Shown here: positions 1 through 8,058 of the stretch, piece after piece
How positions within the stretch are numbered: the stretch's first letter is position 1
How the letters are laid out: every line of letters begins with the position of its first letter
The notes under the pieces: model-generated
What the model was told of the DNA's origin: nothing
What the model saw: the letters and a program-made list of their open reading frames with translations, nothing else
Database searches by the model: none
Made by a program: the position numbers and the translations under genes
Source: RGIG8597 sp045133795
Lineage (GTDB): Bacteria > Spirochaetota > GWE2-31-10
Direction of reading: 5' to 3'
DNA length: 32,340 bases
NCBI GenBank assembly: GCA_045133795.1
Contig: JBGUUT010000114.1
Location: 1 to 32,340, forward strand

Positions 1-390
1 GCCTACAATGTTAATGCTTTTGAAAAAGTAGATGACGAGAAAATCAGAAAGCTATTAGAATTTATTTCGACCGGTAAAAGCGAAACGTCTTTAACAAACA
101 AAATCTGTAAGGAATTAAAACGAGTTCAAGGTAACGAGGAATGGAGGGCAGAATATATGACGTGGGAAATGTTGAAACAAGATACTTATGATTCCGGCTT
201 TTCTGCCGGTGAAGAACACGGTTTTTCTTTAGGTCGTAATGAGGGCATTTCATTGGGCATTACGCAAGGTGCAAGAGAAGCCAAACTTGAAACTGCGAAG
301 AATATGCGATTTAGAAACATTCCTATCGATGTAATTTCAGAGTGTACCGGACTTTCTATTGAAGTAATTCAAGATTTAGCAGACAAATAG
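1..390 (+). CDS. Rpn-family recombination-promoting nuclease/putative transposase, C-terminal part (5' end outside window)
   Basis: The frame is open from base 1 to the TAG at 388-390, so only the last 129 residues are present. The text resembles the C-terminal half of Rpn/PD-(D/E)XK nuclease family transposases: a helical segment ending in an EEWRAEYMTWEM-type stretch, then glycine-spaced repeats (GFSAGEEHG, GFSLGRNEG, ISLGITQGA), then a terminal helical motif with TGLS. The catalytic PD-(D/E)XK domain would lie upstream, outside the window. Family members are DNA endonucleases linked to RecA-independent recombination and, in E. coli, to phage defence. A strong Shine-Dalgarno (GGAGGG, 143-148) stands 8 nt before an in-frame ATG at 157, so a 77-residue C-terminal product (157-390) may also be made. 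A terminator follows at 402-430. Confidence 0.75.
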   Translation, partial: AYNVNAFEKVDDEKIRKLLEFISTGKSETSLTNKICKELKRVQGNEEWRAEYMTWEMLKQDTYDSGFSAGEEHGFSLGRNEGISLGITQGAREAKLETAKNMRFRNIPIDVISECTGLSIEVIQDLADK

Positions 391-401
391 ATAATAAAAA
401 A

Positions 402-436
402 AACGCTCGGAATTATAAAACCGAGCGTTATTACAT
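402..436 (+). terminator. Rho-independent terminator after the Rpn gene
   Basis: Perfect 9-bp inverted repeat AACGCTCGG (402-410) / CCGAGCGTT (421-429) with a 10-nt A/T loop. It is preceded by an A-run at 396-403 and followed by the moderately T-rich TATTACATTT. It begins 12 nt after the stop at 390. The A-run on the other side suggests it could also work on the minus strand. Confidence 0.6.
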
Positions 437-505
437 TTGTAAGAGGCAATCAAGAAAGGTTTTCTTTCAGACTATTTAAATCGAAAATCGACGGAGGTGC
501 AAAAT

Positions 506-733
506 ATGTTACTTGCAGAATATGATTATGATACAGATATTGCGGTTCAACGAAAAGAAGCATTTGATGATGGCTTTTCTGCCGGTGAAGAACGTGGTAT
601 TTCATTGGGCATTACGCAAGGTGCACATCAAAAAGCCGTTGAAACTGCGAGAAATGCATTAACAATGAATTTGTCTGTAGAACAAGTTGCGATTCTTACC
701 GGTTTGTCGGTTGAGGAAATAGAGAAATTATAA
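506..733 (+). CDS. Orphan C-terminal fragment of an Rpn/PD-(D/E)XK transposase (5'-truncated remnant)
   Basis: A 75-residue frame starts at ATG 506, preceded by GGAGG (493-497) at 8 nt spacing. GTG 497 is a possible earlier start but lies within that ribosome site. It shares GFSAGEE.G and ISLGITQGA with the preceding gene, with two blocks of identical DNA (196-217 = 572-593; 247-273 = 599-625), and ends in a similar TGLSVEEIEKL motif. The frame reads back without a stop to 443 and continues family-like sequence (FLSDYLNRKS, then EVQNMLLAEYDYDTDI), so this is the 3' end of a once full-length gene whose nuclease domain is gone. It may be a dead relic. Because the internal start survives, it may instead still express a small RpnS-like protein. 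Confidence 0.6.
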   Translation: MLLAEYDYDTDIAVQRKEAFDDGFSAGEERGISLGITQGAHQKAVETARNALTMNLSVEQVAILTGLSVEEIEKL

Positions 734-765
734 TTATAGACATTAGAAGTTAGGAAATAGGAATT

Positions 766-818
766 AGGAGACAAGGAAACTTTCCAATCGGAAAGTTTTG
801 TTTGCCTCCTTTCTTTTT
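766..818 (+). terminator. Rho-independent terminator after the Rpn remnant
   Basis: Core hairpin AAACTTTCC (777-785), loop AATC, GGAAAGTTT (790-798). Outer pairing AGGAG (766-770) with CTCCT (806-810) lengthens the stem. The U-rich tail TTTCTTTTTT follows. The gene at 826-1539 ends just beyond on the opposite strand, but the minus-strand side lacks a good U-tract, so it mainly serves the plus strand. Confidence 0.55.
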
Positions 819-825
819 TGACGTT

Positions 826-1539
826 TTAAGATACTAAGTTTCTCAAATTTTCCAATGAAACAATGTTATCTGTCCAGTGTTCAATTACGACCATGGGATT
901 TTGCTTTTTTTCTTTTAGAAGTTTAAAGAATGAAGAAAAATCAATGTTGCCGTTACCTATTGTATCGTGTGCGTCACGTGTGCCGTCATTGTCATGTGCG
1001 TGGACTGTGGCGATGTTTATTCCGTTGTCACAAAGTTTGTTTACTGTTTGCAGTAGGTCATAATGATTTGCATGACAATGACCTGTATCAAAAGTAGCTT
1101 GTACGGGAAAAGTGTTTGCTGCTTTTCTCATAAAATCAATATAGTTTTCTTGATAAATGATGTGTGTGTCAGGTATTGTATTTTCAATACTTATGACGGT
1201 AGAATTTTTTAATTTATCAGAAATTGTTTTTAAAAGTTCAAATGTTAATTTGTCAAAGTGAATTGTGGCGGTAACAGGTTGCAAGTCTCTTACAAATTCT
1301 AAAAGTGAATTTAAATCTTTGCCTGAAAGTTTAGGTGTTCCTATCGGAAGATGTACCGTAAACGGAAATTTTCTTGTTTTTAGTTCTTTAATTATTTCAA
1401 GTTCTGTTTTTGTTATTTGATTCGGCAACCATTCATCAAAAAAAATGTCAAAAAAGTCGACATTGTATTTGATTGCAAAGTTTAATTCATTTTCCAGAGT
1501 TAATCCGTTGTATTTTGATGTTTGAAATCCGATTTTCAT
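826..1539 (-). CDS. Sugar phosphate isomerase/epimerase-like TIM-barrel protein
   Basis: A 237-residue protein of the xylose-isomerase-like TIM-barrel family (AP endonuclease 2 fold). Family-typical metal/substrate positions are visible: a HLPIGTP strand near residue 63, IEN, FDTGHCHAN, VHAHDNDGTRD.H followed by G.G.IDF, and a C-terminal VIEHW. These proteins isomerise or epimerise sugars and related polyols; the substrate cannot be told from sequence. I chose ATG 1539 because AGGAG lies about 10 nt upstream. The frame is open to 1599, but that extension runs over the phoH promoter and encodes an unlike basic stretch. It stands alone, divergent from phoH. Confidence 0.75.
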   Translation of the reverse strand: MKIGFQTSKYNGLTLENELNFAIKYNVDFFDIFFDEWLPNQITKTELEIIKELKTRKFPFTVHLPIGTPKLSGKDLNSLLEFVRDLQPVTATIHFDKLTFELLKTISDKLKNSTVISIENTIPDTHIIYQENYIDFMRKAANTFPVQATFDTGHCHANHYDLLQTVNKLCDNGINIATVHAHDNDGTRDAHDTIGNGNIDFSSFFKLLKEKKQNPMVVIEHWTDNIVSLENLRNLVS

Positions 1540-1592
1540 ATATCTTTTTCTCCTGAAATTTCTAATGCTCGGTTTCGTGATTGCGGGAAATA

Positions 1593-1621
1593 TTGACATT
1601 ATTTCTTACTTAATATACCAT
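1593..1621 (+). promoter_or_regulatory. Sigma-70-type promoter of the phoH operon
   Basis: Perfect -35 TTGACA (1593-1598), 17-nt spacer, and -10 TACCAT (1616-1621, 4 of 6). The expected start of transcription, about 1628-1630, coincides with the ATG of phoH at 1630. A perfect 14-nt palindrome, CATAGTATACTATG (1619-1632), overlaps the -10 and the start codon. Confidence 0.55.
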
Positions 1622-1629
1622 AGTATACT

Positions 1630-2577
1630 ATGATTTCAGAATGTGTTGTACAAATTACAGATAATAAAATAATGATGGATGTTTGCGGGATTAATCATAA
1701 AAATCTGAAAGTTTTGGAAAAAATTGCGGATGTTTATGTTTCCGGCGGACAGGAAGAAATTGTTCTTAAAGGAAAAGATGCAGACAAAGCAAAGAAGCTT
1801 TTGGAACAATTGGTGCGGGTGGCACAAGCCGGCGGCAGTATTTATGCCGGTTTGATTGAGGTTATGTATCATCAGGTTTGTTCTGATTCTGAGGTAAATT
1901 ATGAAGATGTGATGAAGTCTTCTATAAATATAACCAAAGTACACAAAACGTTTCAGCCTCGAACCGTAACGCAAGGCAAATTAATTCAGGCTCTTTCTGA
2001 TTATGACGTGATTTTTTCTTACGGCCCTGCAGGTACGGGAAAAACTTTTTTAAGTGTTTGTTATGCAGTGAATGCACTTTTGAATAAAGAAGCAGCTAAA
2101 TTGATTTTAACTCGTCCGGTTGTGGAAGCCGGTGAAAGTTTAGGTTTTTTGCCGGGAGATTATACCCAAAAAATTAATCCGTATTTAACTCCGTTGTTTG
2201 ATGCAATAAATCGTATTTTAACACCGGAAATTTATGCAAAGCTTAATGCTAAAAATATGATAGAAGTTGCTCCGTTAGCTTATATGCGTGGGCGAACTTT
2301 TGAAAATTGTATTGTTATCTTGGATGAGGCACAAAATGCTACTTGTCGTCAGATGAAGATGTTTTTGACTAGACTCGGCGAGAATGCCAAACTGATTATT
2401 AATGGAGATGTGACGCAAATCGATTTACCGCATAAAGTAAAAAGCGGAATGGTTGAAGCTTTGGAGGTTTTACAAGATGTGCCGGAAATCGGTATTGTAG
2501 AATTTAAAGAAGGTGATGTAGTTCGCCATCCGGTGGTAAAGAAAATAATTAATGCGTATAAAAGACATGAAAAATAA
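1630..2577 (+). CDS. phoH: PhoH family ATPase (PhoH-like/YbeZ)
   Basis: A 315-residue P-loop NTPase. The N-terminal ~100 residues look like the KH-type region of PhoH-like proteins. The ATPase domain has Walker A GPAGTGKT (132-139), TRPVVEAGE.LGFLPGD (161-177), Walker B VILDEAQN (229-236) and GDVTQIDLP. Length is normal for YbeZ-type PhoH. In other bacteria YbeZ works with the RNase YbeY on ribosome/RNA quality control, and ybeY lies two genes downstream here. No Shine-Dalgarno precedes ATG 1630 and the predicted promoter puts the mRNA 5' end at or next to it, so translation may be leaderless. The next ATG (1672) also lacks a ribosome site. Confidence 0.9.
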   Translation: MISECVVQITDNKIMMDVCGINHKNLKVLEKIADVYVSGGQEEIVLKGKDADKAKKLLEQLVRVAQAGGSIYAGLIEVMYHQVCSDSEVNYEDVMKSSINITKVHKTFQPRTVTQGKLIQALSDYDVIFSYGPAGTGKTFLSVCYAVNALLNKEAAKLILTRPVVEAGESLGFLPGDYTQKINPYLTPLFDAINRILTPEIYAKLNAKNMIEVAPLAYMRGRTFENCIVILDEAQNATCRQMKMFLTRLGENAKLIINGDVTQIDLPHKVKSGMVEALEVLQDVPEIGIVEFKEGDVVRHPVVKKIINAYKRHEK

Positions 2578-4792
2578 TTCAATTTTTTTTGATTTTAACC
2601 TTAGTATGTTGTTTTCATCCGGCTTTTGGTTGAAGCTTCTTTTTGTGATTATAACTTTTGTTGCGTTGACTTTATTAATGCTTTTTCAAGATTATAATTC
2701 TGTTACGCGAATAAAAATCAGCGATGTTGTCAGTAAAGATATAGTTGTTGATGAAGATATGAATTATATTGATGAAAAAGCTTCTGCCAGAAATGAGGAA
2801 ATTTTATCGTTGAGTAATGTTCCTTGCTATTTTTTTAATGTTCAATATTCGGATGAACGTTTGAATGTTTTGGGACAACTTTTGGCAGCGTTGGAAAGTA
2901 ATGTTCAATTTGAAACAGTGCAAGATATTGCCGCGGTAAATAAAATGAACTTTTCGGAAAACGAGTTTAAAGTATTGTCAAAGATAATTCGTGAAGACAG
3001 AAAGTTTACCGATACTTTGGAAGTTTATTGTTCAAAAGTTTACAAAAACGGTGTTATTCATATTGATTCCAGATTTATTTCGAGGTTGGAAAATACCGGG
3101 ATTTTGCTTTTCTATTCTGACGAAAGCGGTAAGGTTGATGAAAAATTAACAAAAGAACAAGCTTTGGAATTGGAATTAGATTTTAAAGTAATACAGCGTG
3201 ACGTTGAAATTATGTTGCCTTCTTTCGGAGAATTTGAAAAAAGAGTTCTTGAGAATTTTTTGATTAATTTCTTTCAGCCGAATATTATACTCGATGCAGA
3301 GAAAACTCAAACCAACTTAAAAGAAAAACTTCAACGAGAACGTAATGTTTATAAGAAGATTCAAAAAGGTCAGATTATTGCACGCAGGGGAGATTTGGTT
3401 ACAGAGGATAATCTTCCTATGATTAATGCAGTGTTGCAAAATCAAAAGAGTATTACTACCAGAAATATTTGTTCTTATGCATTGCTGAATTTATTATTAT
3501 TTATTTTTTCATTTGCATTTATACACTTTATAGATTCGAGTTTTTTCAAAAGTACATCGAATATTATATTTTTGATGGTGCTTTATCTAGTGTTTGTTAT
3601 TTATTTGATGATTCCTTTTACTTTGGATCGGTCAAACTATTATTTCGGTGCATTGGTTCCGATTTCAATGATTACCATAACGATGATTTTCTTGTATTCA
3701 AAAATATTTGCCGCAACTATAACAATGTTGTTTTCGGTAACTTGTTTTATCATTTCCGGTTATAATGCATCGGCGTTTTTATTTGTGTTTCTGTCGGGAA
3801 TTTGTTCGATTCTTACTATAAAACATGAAATCAGACGGCGAAGTGATTTGCTTATTTCCGGAATTTACGTGGCAATACTAAATGCTGTAATTGCTTTTAC
3901 TCTTGCATTTGTGGATGGTTTGGAAACTGTAGCGATAACAAAGTTTGCCTTTTTCGGTGCATGTAACGGTTTTGTTTCTTCTGTATTTGCTATCGGTTTG
4001 ATTGCGTTGGGGGAAAGTTTGTTGAATTTACCTACGGTTTTCAGATTGCAAGAATTGACCGATACATCATTGCCGTTATTGAAAGAATTGTCAGAATCGG
4101 CGATGGGAAGTTATATTCATTCCATAAATGTTGCAAATCTTGCTGAAACTGCAGCTAATGCCGTTCATGCCAATGGTTTGTTGGCAAAAGTCGGAGCTTT
4201 GTATCATGACATAGGTAAAATAGGGAATGCGGCTTATTTTACGGAAAATCAAGGTGATTATAATCCTCACAATGATTTACCGCCTATGGCAAGTGTTAAT
4301 ATTATTAAAAATCATGTGAAAGACGGTATGGAGCGAGCAAAAGTTGCAAAATTACCGCAAAAAGTTATTGATATTATTCATCAACATCACGGTAACGGTT
4401 TGATAAAATATTTTTACTATCAAGCATTGAAACAACTCCCGGAAGGAGAGAGTATTTCAGAAGATACTTTCCGTTATAAAGCTGAAAATCCTCAATTCCC
4501 GGAAGCGGCTATTGTAATGATGGCAGACCAGATTGAGGCGATTTCCAGAGCCAATAAAGATTATACAAAAGAAGGATTTAAGGGGATTGTCGAAAAAGTC
4601 GTCGAGGAAAAAATAAAAGATGAAACTTTAACAAATGCGGAATTGACTATTCGAGATTTGACTAAACTCAAACAAGTTTTTACTAAATCTTTGATTGGGA
4701 TGTATCATTCACGTATAGAATATCCGGCTCCGCCTTCTGCAGTTAAGAATGAATCAAATACAGTCGAAGAGGTTACAAAGAGGAATGGGTAA
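2552..4792 (+). CDS. pgpH: Membrane HD-domain phosphodiesterase, PgpH/YqfF type (7TM-HD)
   Basis: About 746 residues with the layout of c-di-AMP phosphodiesterase PgpH: one N-terminal membrane helix (~22-45), an extracytoplasmic 7TMR-HDED-like domain (~50-305), a cluster of about seven membrane helices (~308-500) and a cytoplasmic HD domain. Metal-ligand motifs are seen: YHDIGK with H552/D553, then NPHND, KNHV and IHQHHGN. The known family reaction is hydrolysis of c-di-AMP to pApA. It overlaps the end of phoH, which suggests translational coupling. An alternative start at ATG 2567 gives a shorter overlap; neither has a clear ribosome site, so the start is uncertain. It is the second gene of the phoH operon. 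Confidence 0.88.
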   Translation: MRIKDMKNNSIFFDFNLSMLFSSGFWLKLLFVIITFVALTLLMLFQDYNSVTRIKISDVVSKDIVVDEDMNYIDEKASARNEEILSLSNVPCYFFNVQYSDERLNVLGQLLAALESNVQFETVQDIAAVNKMNFSENEFKVLSKIIREDRKFTDTLEVYCSKVYKNGVIHIDSRFISRLENTGILLFYSDESGKVDEKLTKEQALELELDFKVIQRDVEIMLPSFGEFEKRVLENFLINFFQPNIILDAEKTQTNLKEKLQRERNVYKKIQKGQIIARRGDLVTEDNLPMINAVLQNQKSITTRNICSYALLNLLLFIFSFAFIHFIDSSFFKSTSNIIFLMVLYLVFVIYLMIPFTLDRSNYYFGALVPISMITITMIFLYSKIFAATITMLFSVTCFIISGYNASAFLFVFLSGICSILTIKHEIRRRSDLLISGIYVAILNAVIAFTLAFVDGLETVAITKFAFFGACNGFVSSVFAIGLIALGESLLNLPTVFRLQELTDTSLPLLKELSESAMGSYIHSINVANLAETAANAVHANGLLAKVGALYHDIGKIGNAAYFTENQGDYNPHNDLPPMASVNIIKNHVKDGMERAKVAKLPQKVIDIIHQHHGNGLIKYFYYQALKQLPEGESISEDTFRYKAENPQFPEAAIVMMADQIEAISRANKDYTKEGFKGIVEKVVEEKIKDETLTNAELTIRDLTKLKQVFTKSLIGMYHSRIEYPAPPSAVKNESNTVEEVTKRNG

Positions 4793-4793
4793 T

Positions 4794-5249
4794 ATGGAAG
4801 AAAATTATTATATAGAATATGAAGATGAATTATATAAAGCAGACTTACCGGAAACAGAGTTGACGGAGTGGATTGCTCAGGTTTTAAAAGAAGTTAATCG
4901 TGAGGATTTTTCCGTAAGCTTGCTGTTTACGGATGACGCAAAAATTAAAGAATTGAATCGTGATTTCAGAGGTAAAGACAGTGCAACTGATGTTTTGTCT
5001 TTTTCTCAAATGGAAGGAGAAGATTTCGGTTTTGAAAATCGTTTTTTGGGAGATATTGTAATTGCGGTTCCGTATGTTACCAATCAAGCAAATGGTTTAG
5101 GACACAGTGTGTTTGAAGAGGTACGTTATTTAATATTACACGGGATTTTACATCTTATGGGATATGACCACGATGAAAATGAAGATTGTGAAATGAGTCG
5201 CATGGAGAAAGCTATTTATAAAAAATTAACAGGAGAAACCGTTGAGTAA
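4794..5249 (+). CDS. ybeY: Endoribonuclease YbeY (rRNA maturation factor)
   Basis: A 151-residue protein with the signature zinc motif HGILHLMGYDH, placing metal histidines at 116, 120 and 126, and the preceding RGKDSATDVLSF stretch typical of the family. YbeY is a single-strand-specific endoribonuclease active in 16S rRNA 3' maturation and ribosome quality control. I chose ATG 4794 because AGAGGA (4779-4784) lies 9 nt upstream; ATG 4785 would sit against that site. It starts one base after the pgpH stop, and its own stop lies inside the corC start. The phoH-pgpH-ybeY-corC order is widespread in bacteria. Confidence 0.93.
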   Translation: MEENYYIEYEDELYKADLPETELTEWIAQVLKEVNREDFSVSLLFTDDAKIKELNRDFRGKDSATDVLSFSQMEGEDFGFENRFLGDIVIAVPYVTNQANGLGHSVFEEVRYLILHGILHLMGYDHDENEDCEMSRMEKAIYKKLTGETVE

Positions 5250-6066
5250 TTTATTCTCCAGTTTATTTAACAATAAGAATTTATCTGCAATAGAAGAGAA
5301 ATTTCAGGATGAGTTGTATGTCATGAGTAGTGATGACAAAAGTGATAATACAGAACTTTATACAATGATGCTTAATATTTTGCGATTGCGTAAGATTGAA
5401 GCAAAAGAAATAATGATTCCAAGAGTGGATTTGAATTGGGTTGATATTAATACAACTATAGAAGAAGCTGCGGCAAAGGTTGTAAGTTGCGGTGAATCAA
5501 GATTACCGGTATTTGATGAAAAGCATGAAAATATTATCGGAATAGTTCACGCAAAAGCGTTGTTAAGAGTATTGAGCCAAAAATCCGGAGAATCATTGAA
5601 GAATATTCTTTTGACGCCGTATTTTGTGCCGGAAGTAAAATCTGCAGATGCACTTTTGGTTGAAATGCGTCAAAATAAGGTACATTTGGCTGTAGTAATT
5701 GATGAATACGGCGGAGTTTCCGGTATAATAAAGCTTGATGCCGTAATAGAGCGAATCGTAGGTAGTATTCAAGATGAATTTAATAAAAATGCGGAAGATT
5801 TAGTAAAGATAAATGAAAATGAATTTATTGCAAACGGACGTATTACAATTACGGATTTAAATGAATTTACCGGAATGAATATTTTAACTCCCGATGTAGA
5901 TACACTGGGCGGTTTGATTTTTACGTTGTTGGGACGTGTACCTAATGACCGTGAGAGTATTGAGTATGGGAATTATTTATTTACAATCGAAGCTATTTCT
6001 GGTAGAAAGATTAAAAAAGTCAGAATAGTGATAAAAGAGAATGATTATGAGAAAACAGAAAATTAG
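5242..6066 (+). CDS. CorC/TlyC-type protein with paired CBS domains and CorC_HlyC domain
   Basis: A 274-residue soluble protein: short N-terminal region, IMIPRVDL before the first CBS domain (~58-115), a second CBS domain (~123-180) with VVIDEYGGVSGI, then a CorC_HlyC transporter-associated domain (~195-268). There is no membrane (DUF21/CNNM) domain, so it is the short TlyC/CorC form. Relatives are called haemolysin C or magnesium/cobalt efflux protein; in E. coli CorC/YbeX is linked to the YbeY/YbeZ operon. The start is TTG 5242 with AGGAG (5231-5235) 6 nt upstream, overlapping ybeY by 8 nt. CBS domains probably bind adenine nucleotides; transport is not shown by the sequence. Confidence 0.85.
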   Translation: MSNLFSSLFNNKNLSAIEEKFQDELYVMSSDDKSDNTELYTMMLNILRLRKIEAKEIMIPRVDLNWVDINTTIEEAAAKVVSCGESRLPVFDEKHENIIGIVHAKALLRVLSQKSGESLKNILLTPYFVPEVKSADALLVEMRQNKVHLAVVIDEYGGVSGIIKLDAVIERIVGSIQDEFNKNAEDLVKINENEFIANGRITITDLNEFTGMNILTPDVDTLGGLIFTLLGRVPNDRESIEYGNYLFTIEAISGRKIKKVRIVIKENDYEKTEN

Positions 6067-7930
6067 TTTAGTTTTTGCGTTATTATTTATTCTTTCATTA
6101 CCGGTTTTTTCGGAAACTGCGGTGTCATATTATCAAAAGGCGAAAGAAGCTTTTGAAATCAGAGAAGCGTATGATGAAGCTATCGATTCTCTTAGATTGG
6201 CACTGGAAAAAAATCCTCAATATCTTGAAGCATTGAAGCTTTTGGCAGAGGTTTATTATGAGACGGGGGATTATGAGTATGCTTATACAAATATAAATAA
6301 AGCTTTAGTTTTTGCTCCGAATCGTTCAGACTTGGTGATTTTTTCGGCGGATATTGAAACGAAATTGAAAATGTTCGATTTGGCTCAGGCTAAATATGAA
6401 AATGTTATAAAAGAAGACCCTTTAAATATGACGGCTTTTAACGGTTTGGCAAATCTTTATCTTGAAACAGACAGAAAGATTCAAGCCAGAAATACATTGT
6501 TGGAGATTCTTAAAGCGGATTCAAACAATTGTAAAGCTCTTTTGAAATTAGCGGCTTATTATGAAAAAGAAGATAAGCAAAAAGCTGTTGAATGTTACAG
6601 AAAGAATATTCAGTATAACTCTTTAGAAGACAAGGTTTATTATGCGTATTCTTTATTTTTGTTTAATGAAGGAAAAATCAGAGAAGCTGTAGAACAAATA
6701 AAAACGGCAATTGAGATTAAAAACCGCGAGTCTTATCAAACAATGCTGGGAAAATATTATTTATATTTGAACCAACCGGATAAAGCTTTGGAAACTTTTG
6801 CTGGATTGTCTACCGAGAGTTCTCTTAATTTTTATTATTTGAGCCATGCATATTCTATGATTGGAAATGATAAGAAAGCAGCTTCCAGTTTGATGAAATG
6901 TCTAGGTATTACAGGTGAGGATGAGTTCGCTGCGATATTATTGGATAATGTATTGCAAGATTCTTTCCCGGTGTCAGATAATTGGCGAAAGCAACGTTCG
7001 GATTATTATTATCAAACTGCTATGGAAAATAAGAAAACTGCGTTTTATGATAAATATCTTTATTCATTGCGTAGGGCGATAATGCTTAATCCGTACAATG
7101 TTAATGCTCGTTTGGAATTGGTAGAATATTATTCCAGTAACAATTATCCTGAGCGAAGTTTACGAGAGCTTATTCTTGCCGGAGATTTTTCACCGTCTAA
7201 AGAGATTGAAGATAAAATTACAATGGAAAGCAGAAATGCTTCGTTTCGTTTGGGAAAAGACTGGAAGATAAATCAATACAATGTGGGAAATGAAGTTTAT
7301 CTTATTCCGTTATTTATTAATCAGGAAATATCGAATTCTCATTATAAGGCTGAAGAAATGTATGCTGCTTATTTGAAAGAATTAAGCAGTGATAAATATA
7401 TTTATGAAATTGTTCCTTATGTGGACAGAAAATATTCTGTTGCAGAAAAAATGGAAATAACTAAAAAAATACCGAATTTTATGCCTTATTTTGTCGATTT
7501 AACAGTATCTGAAGAAGATATTTCGATTGGTGCGGTATTAACATTAAAAAATGCGATGAACGGCGAGGTTATCAAAGAATTTCGTACGTATCAGACCGGT
7601 AATGACAGAGTAATTTCGACAGCCTCTTCGTTGTTGGTGCAAATGGATTCTGTGATTCCGTTTAGAGCTGCATTGATAAAAATTTCCGGCGATAGGGCGA
7701 TTATAAATGCCGGACGACGTTCCGGAGTGAAATTAAAAGACACATATCGCATTGTAAAGAATCAAAAATATCCGCTTCAGATGGGAACGGAAAAGCTTCT
7801 GATTGATAAGCATTGTATAAAAGGAAATGCGATAGTTGTAAAAGTTGATGAAAATATTGCAGAGATAAAGTTTAAAGACAGTGATTTCTTCCGTGATATT
7901 GACGTGGGAGATTTTGTAGTTTTTCATTAA
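6047..7930 (+). CDS. Exported tetratricopeptide-repeat protein
   Basis: A 627-residue protein with an N-terminal signal peptide (basic start, hydrophobic stretch, cleavage near VFS-E). It then has several TPR units over roughly residues 25-300 (for example YYQKAKEAFE, YLEALKLLAEVYYETGDYEYAY, AFNGLANLYLE) and possibly one more near 340. The C-terminal ~250 residues are not TPR and have no family I recognise; they are beta-rich with GDRAIINAGRRSGVKLKD, resembling small FlgT/SH3-like C-terminal domains. ATG 6047 is preferred over 6041 because AAAGAGA lies 6 nt before it. It overlaps corC and ends the phoH operon. A periplasmic scaffold or envelope-assembly role is plausible but unproven. Confidence 0.75.
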   Translation: MRKQKISLVFALLFILSLPVFSETAVSYYQKAKEAFEIREAYDEAIDSLRLALEKNPQYLEALKLLAEVYYETGDYEYAYTNINKALVFAPNRSDLVIFSADIETKLKMFDLAQAKYENVIKEDPLNMTAFNGLANLYLETDRKIQARNTLLEILKADSNNCKALLKLAAYYEKEDKQKAVECYRKNIQYNSLEDKVYYAYSLFLFNEGKIREAVEQIKTAIEIKNRESYQTMLGKYYLYLNQPDKALETFAGLSTESSLNFYYLSHAYSMIGNDKKAASSLMKCLGITGEDEFAAILLDNVLQDSFPVSDNWRKQRSDYYYQTAMENKKTAFYDKYLYSLRRAIMLNPYNVNARLELVEYYSSNNYPERSLRELILAGDFSPSKEIEDKITMESRNASFRLGKDWKINQYNVGNEVYLIPLFINQEISNSHYKAEEMYAAYLKELSSDKYIYEIVPYVDRKYSVAEKMEITKKIPNFMPYFVDLTVSEEDISIGAVLTLKNAMNGEVIKEFRTYQTGNDRVISTASSLLVQMDSVIPFRAALIKISGDRAIINAGRRSGVKLKDTYRIVKNQKYPLQMGTEKLLIDKHCIKGNAIVVKVDENIAEIKFKDSDFFRDIDVGDFVVFH

Positions 7931-7976
7931 TGTAGACTTAGATTGAGTCTTAATTGAGATTCGAGAATATTGTTTT

Positions 7977-8037
7977 CTGTTCTAGTCTTTCTTTTTTGAA
8001 ATTAATCAGAAAGTATAGAACAGTTTTTTTATTTTTT
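7977..8037 (+). terminator. Strong terminator-like hairpin in the pyrG leader (possible attenuator)
   Basis: A 16-nt pyrimidine-rich arm (7977-7992) pairs with 8008-8023 with two internal mismatches. It is followed by seven T, an A and six T (8024-8037). It ends 8 nt before the pyrG ribosome site (AAGGAG, 8046-8051). It may simply end the upstream operon, but there is little room for a promoter after it, so pyrG transcription probably passes through or begins inside it. Confidence 0.65.
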
Positions 8038-8058
8038 ATCATTTTAAGGAGACAGGGA

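Noticed and set aside
735..775. TTAGGA/TAGGAA short repeats after the Rpn remnant
   Set aside because: Only a few degenerate copies; most of the stretch is explained by the terminator and A/G-rich spacer. No transposon ends or target duplication were seen.
1..825. A complete mobile element around the Rpn genes
   Set aside because: No terminal inverted repeats, target-site duplication or intact nuclease domain is visible in the window. Rpn proteins are called transposases by family name only.
7954..8058. A 35-codon N-terminal extension of CTP synthase
   Set aside because: The extension encodes the leader hairpin and T-run; AAGGAG plus ATG 8059 gives the normal protein start KYVFVSGG.
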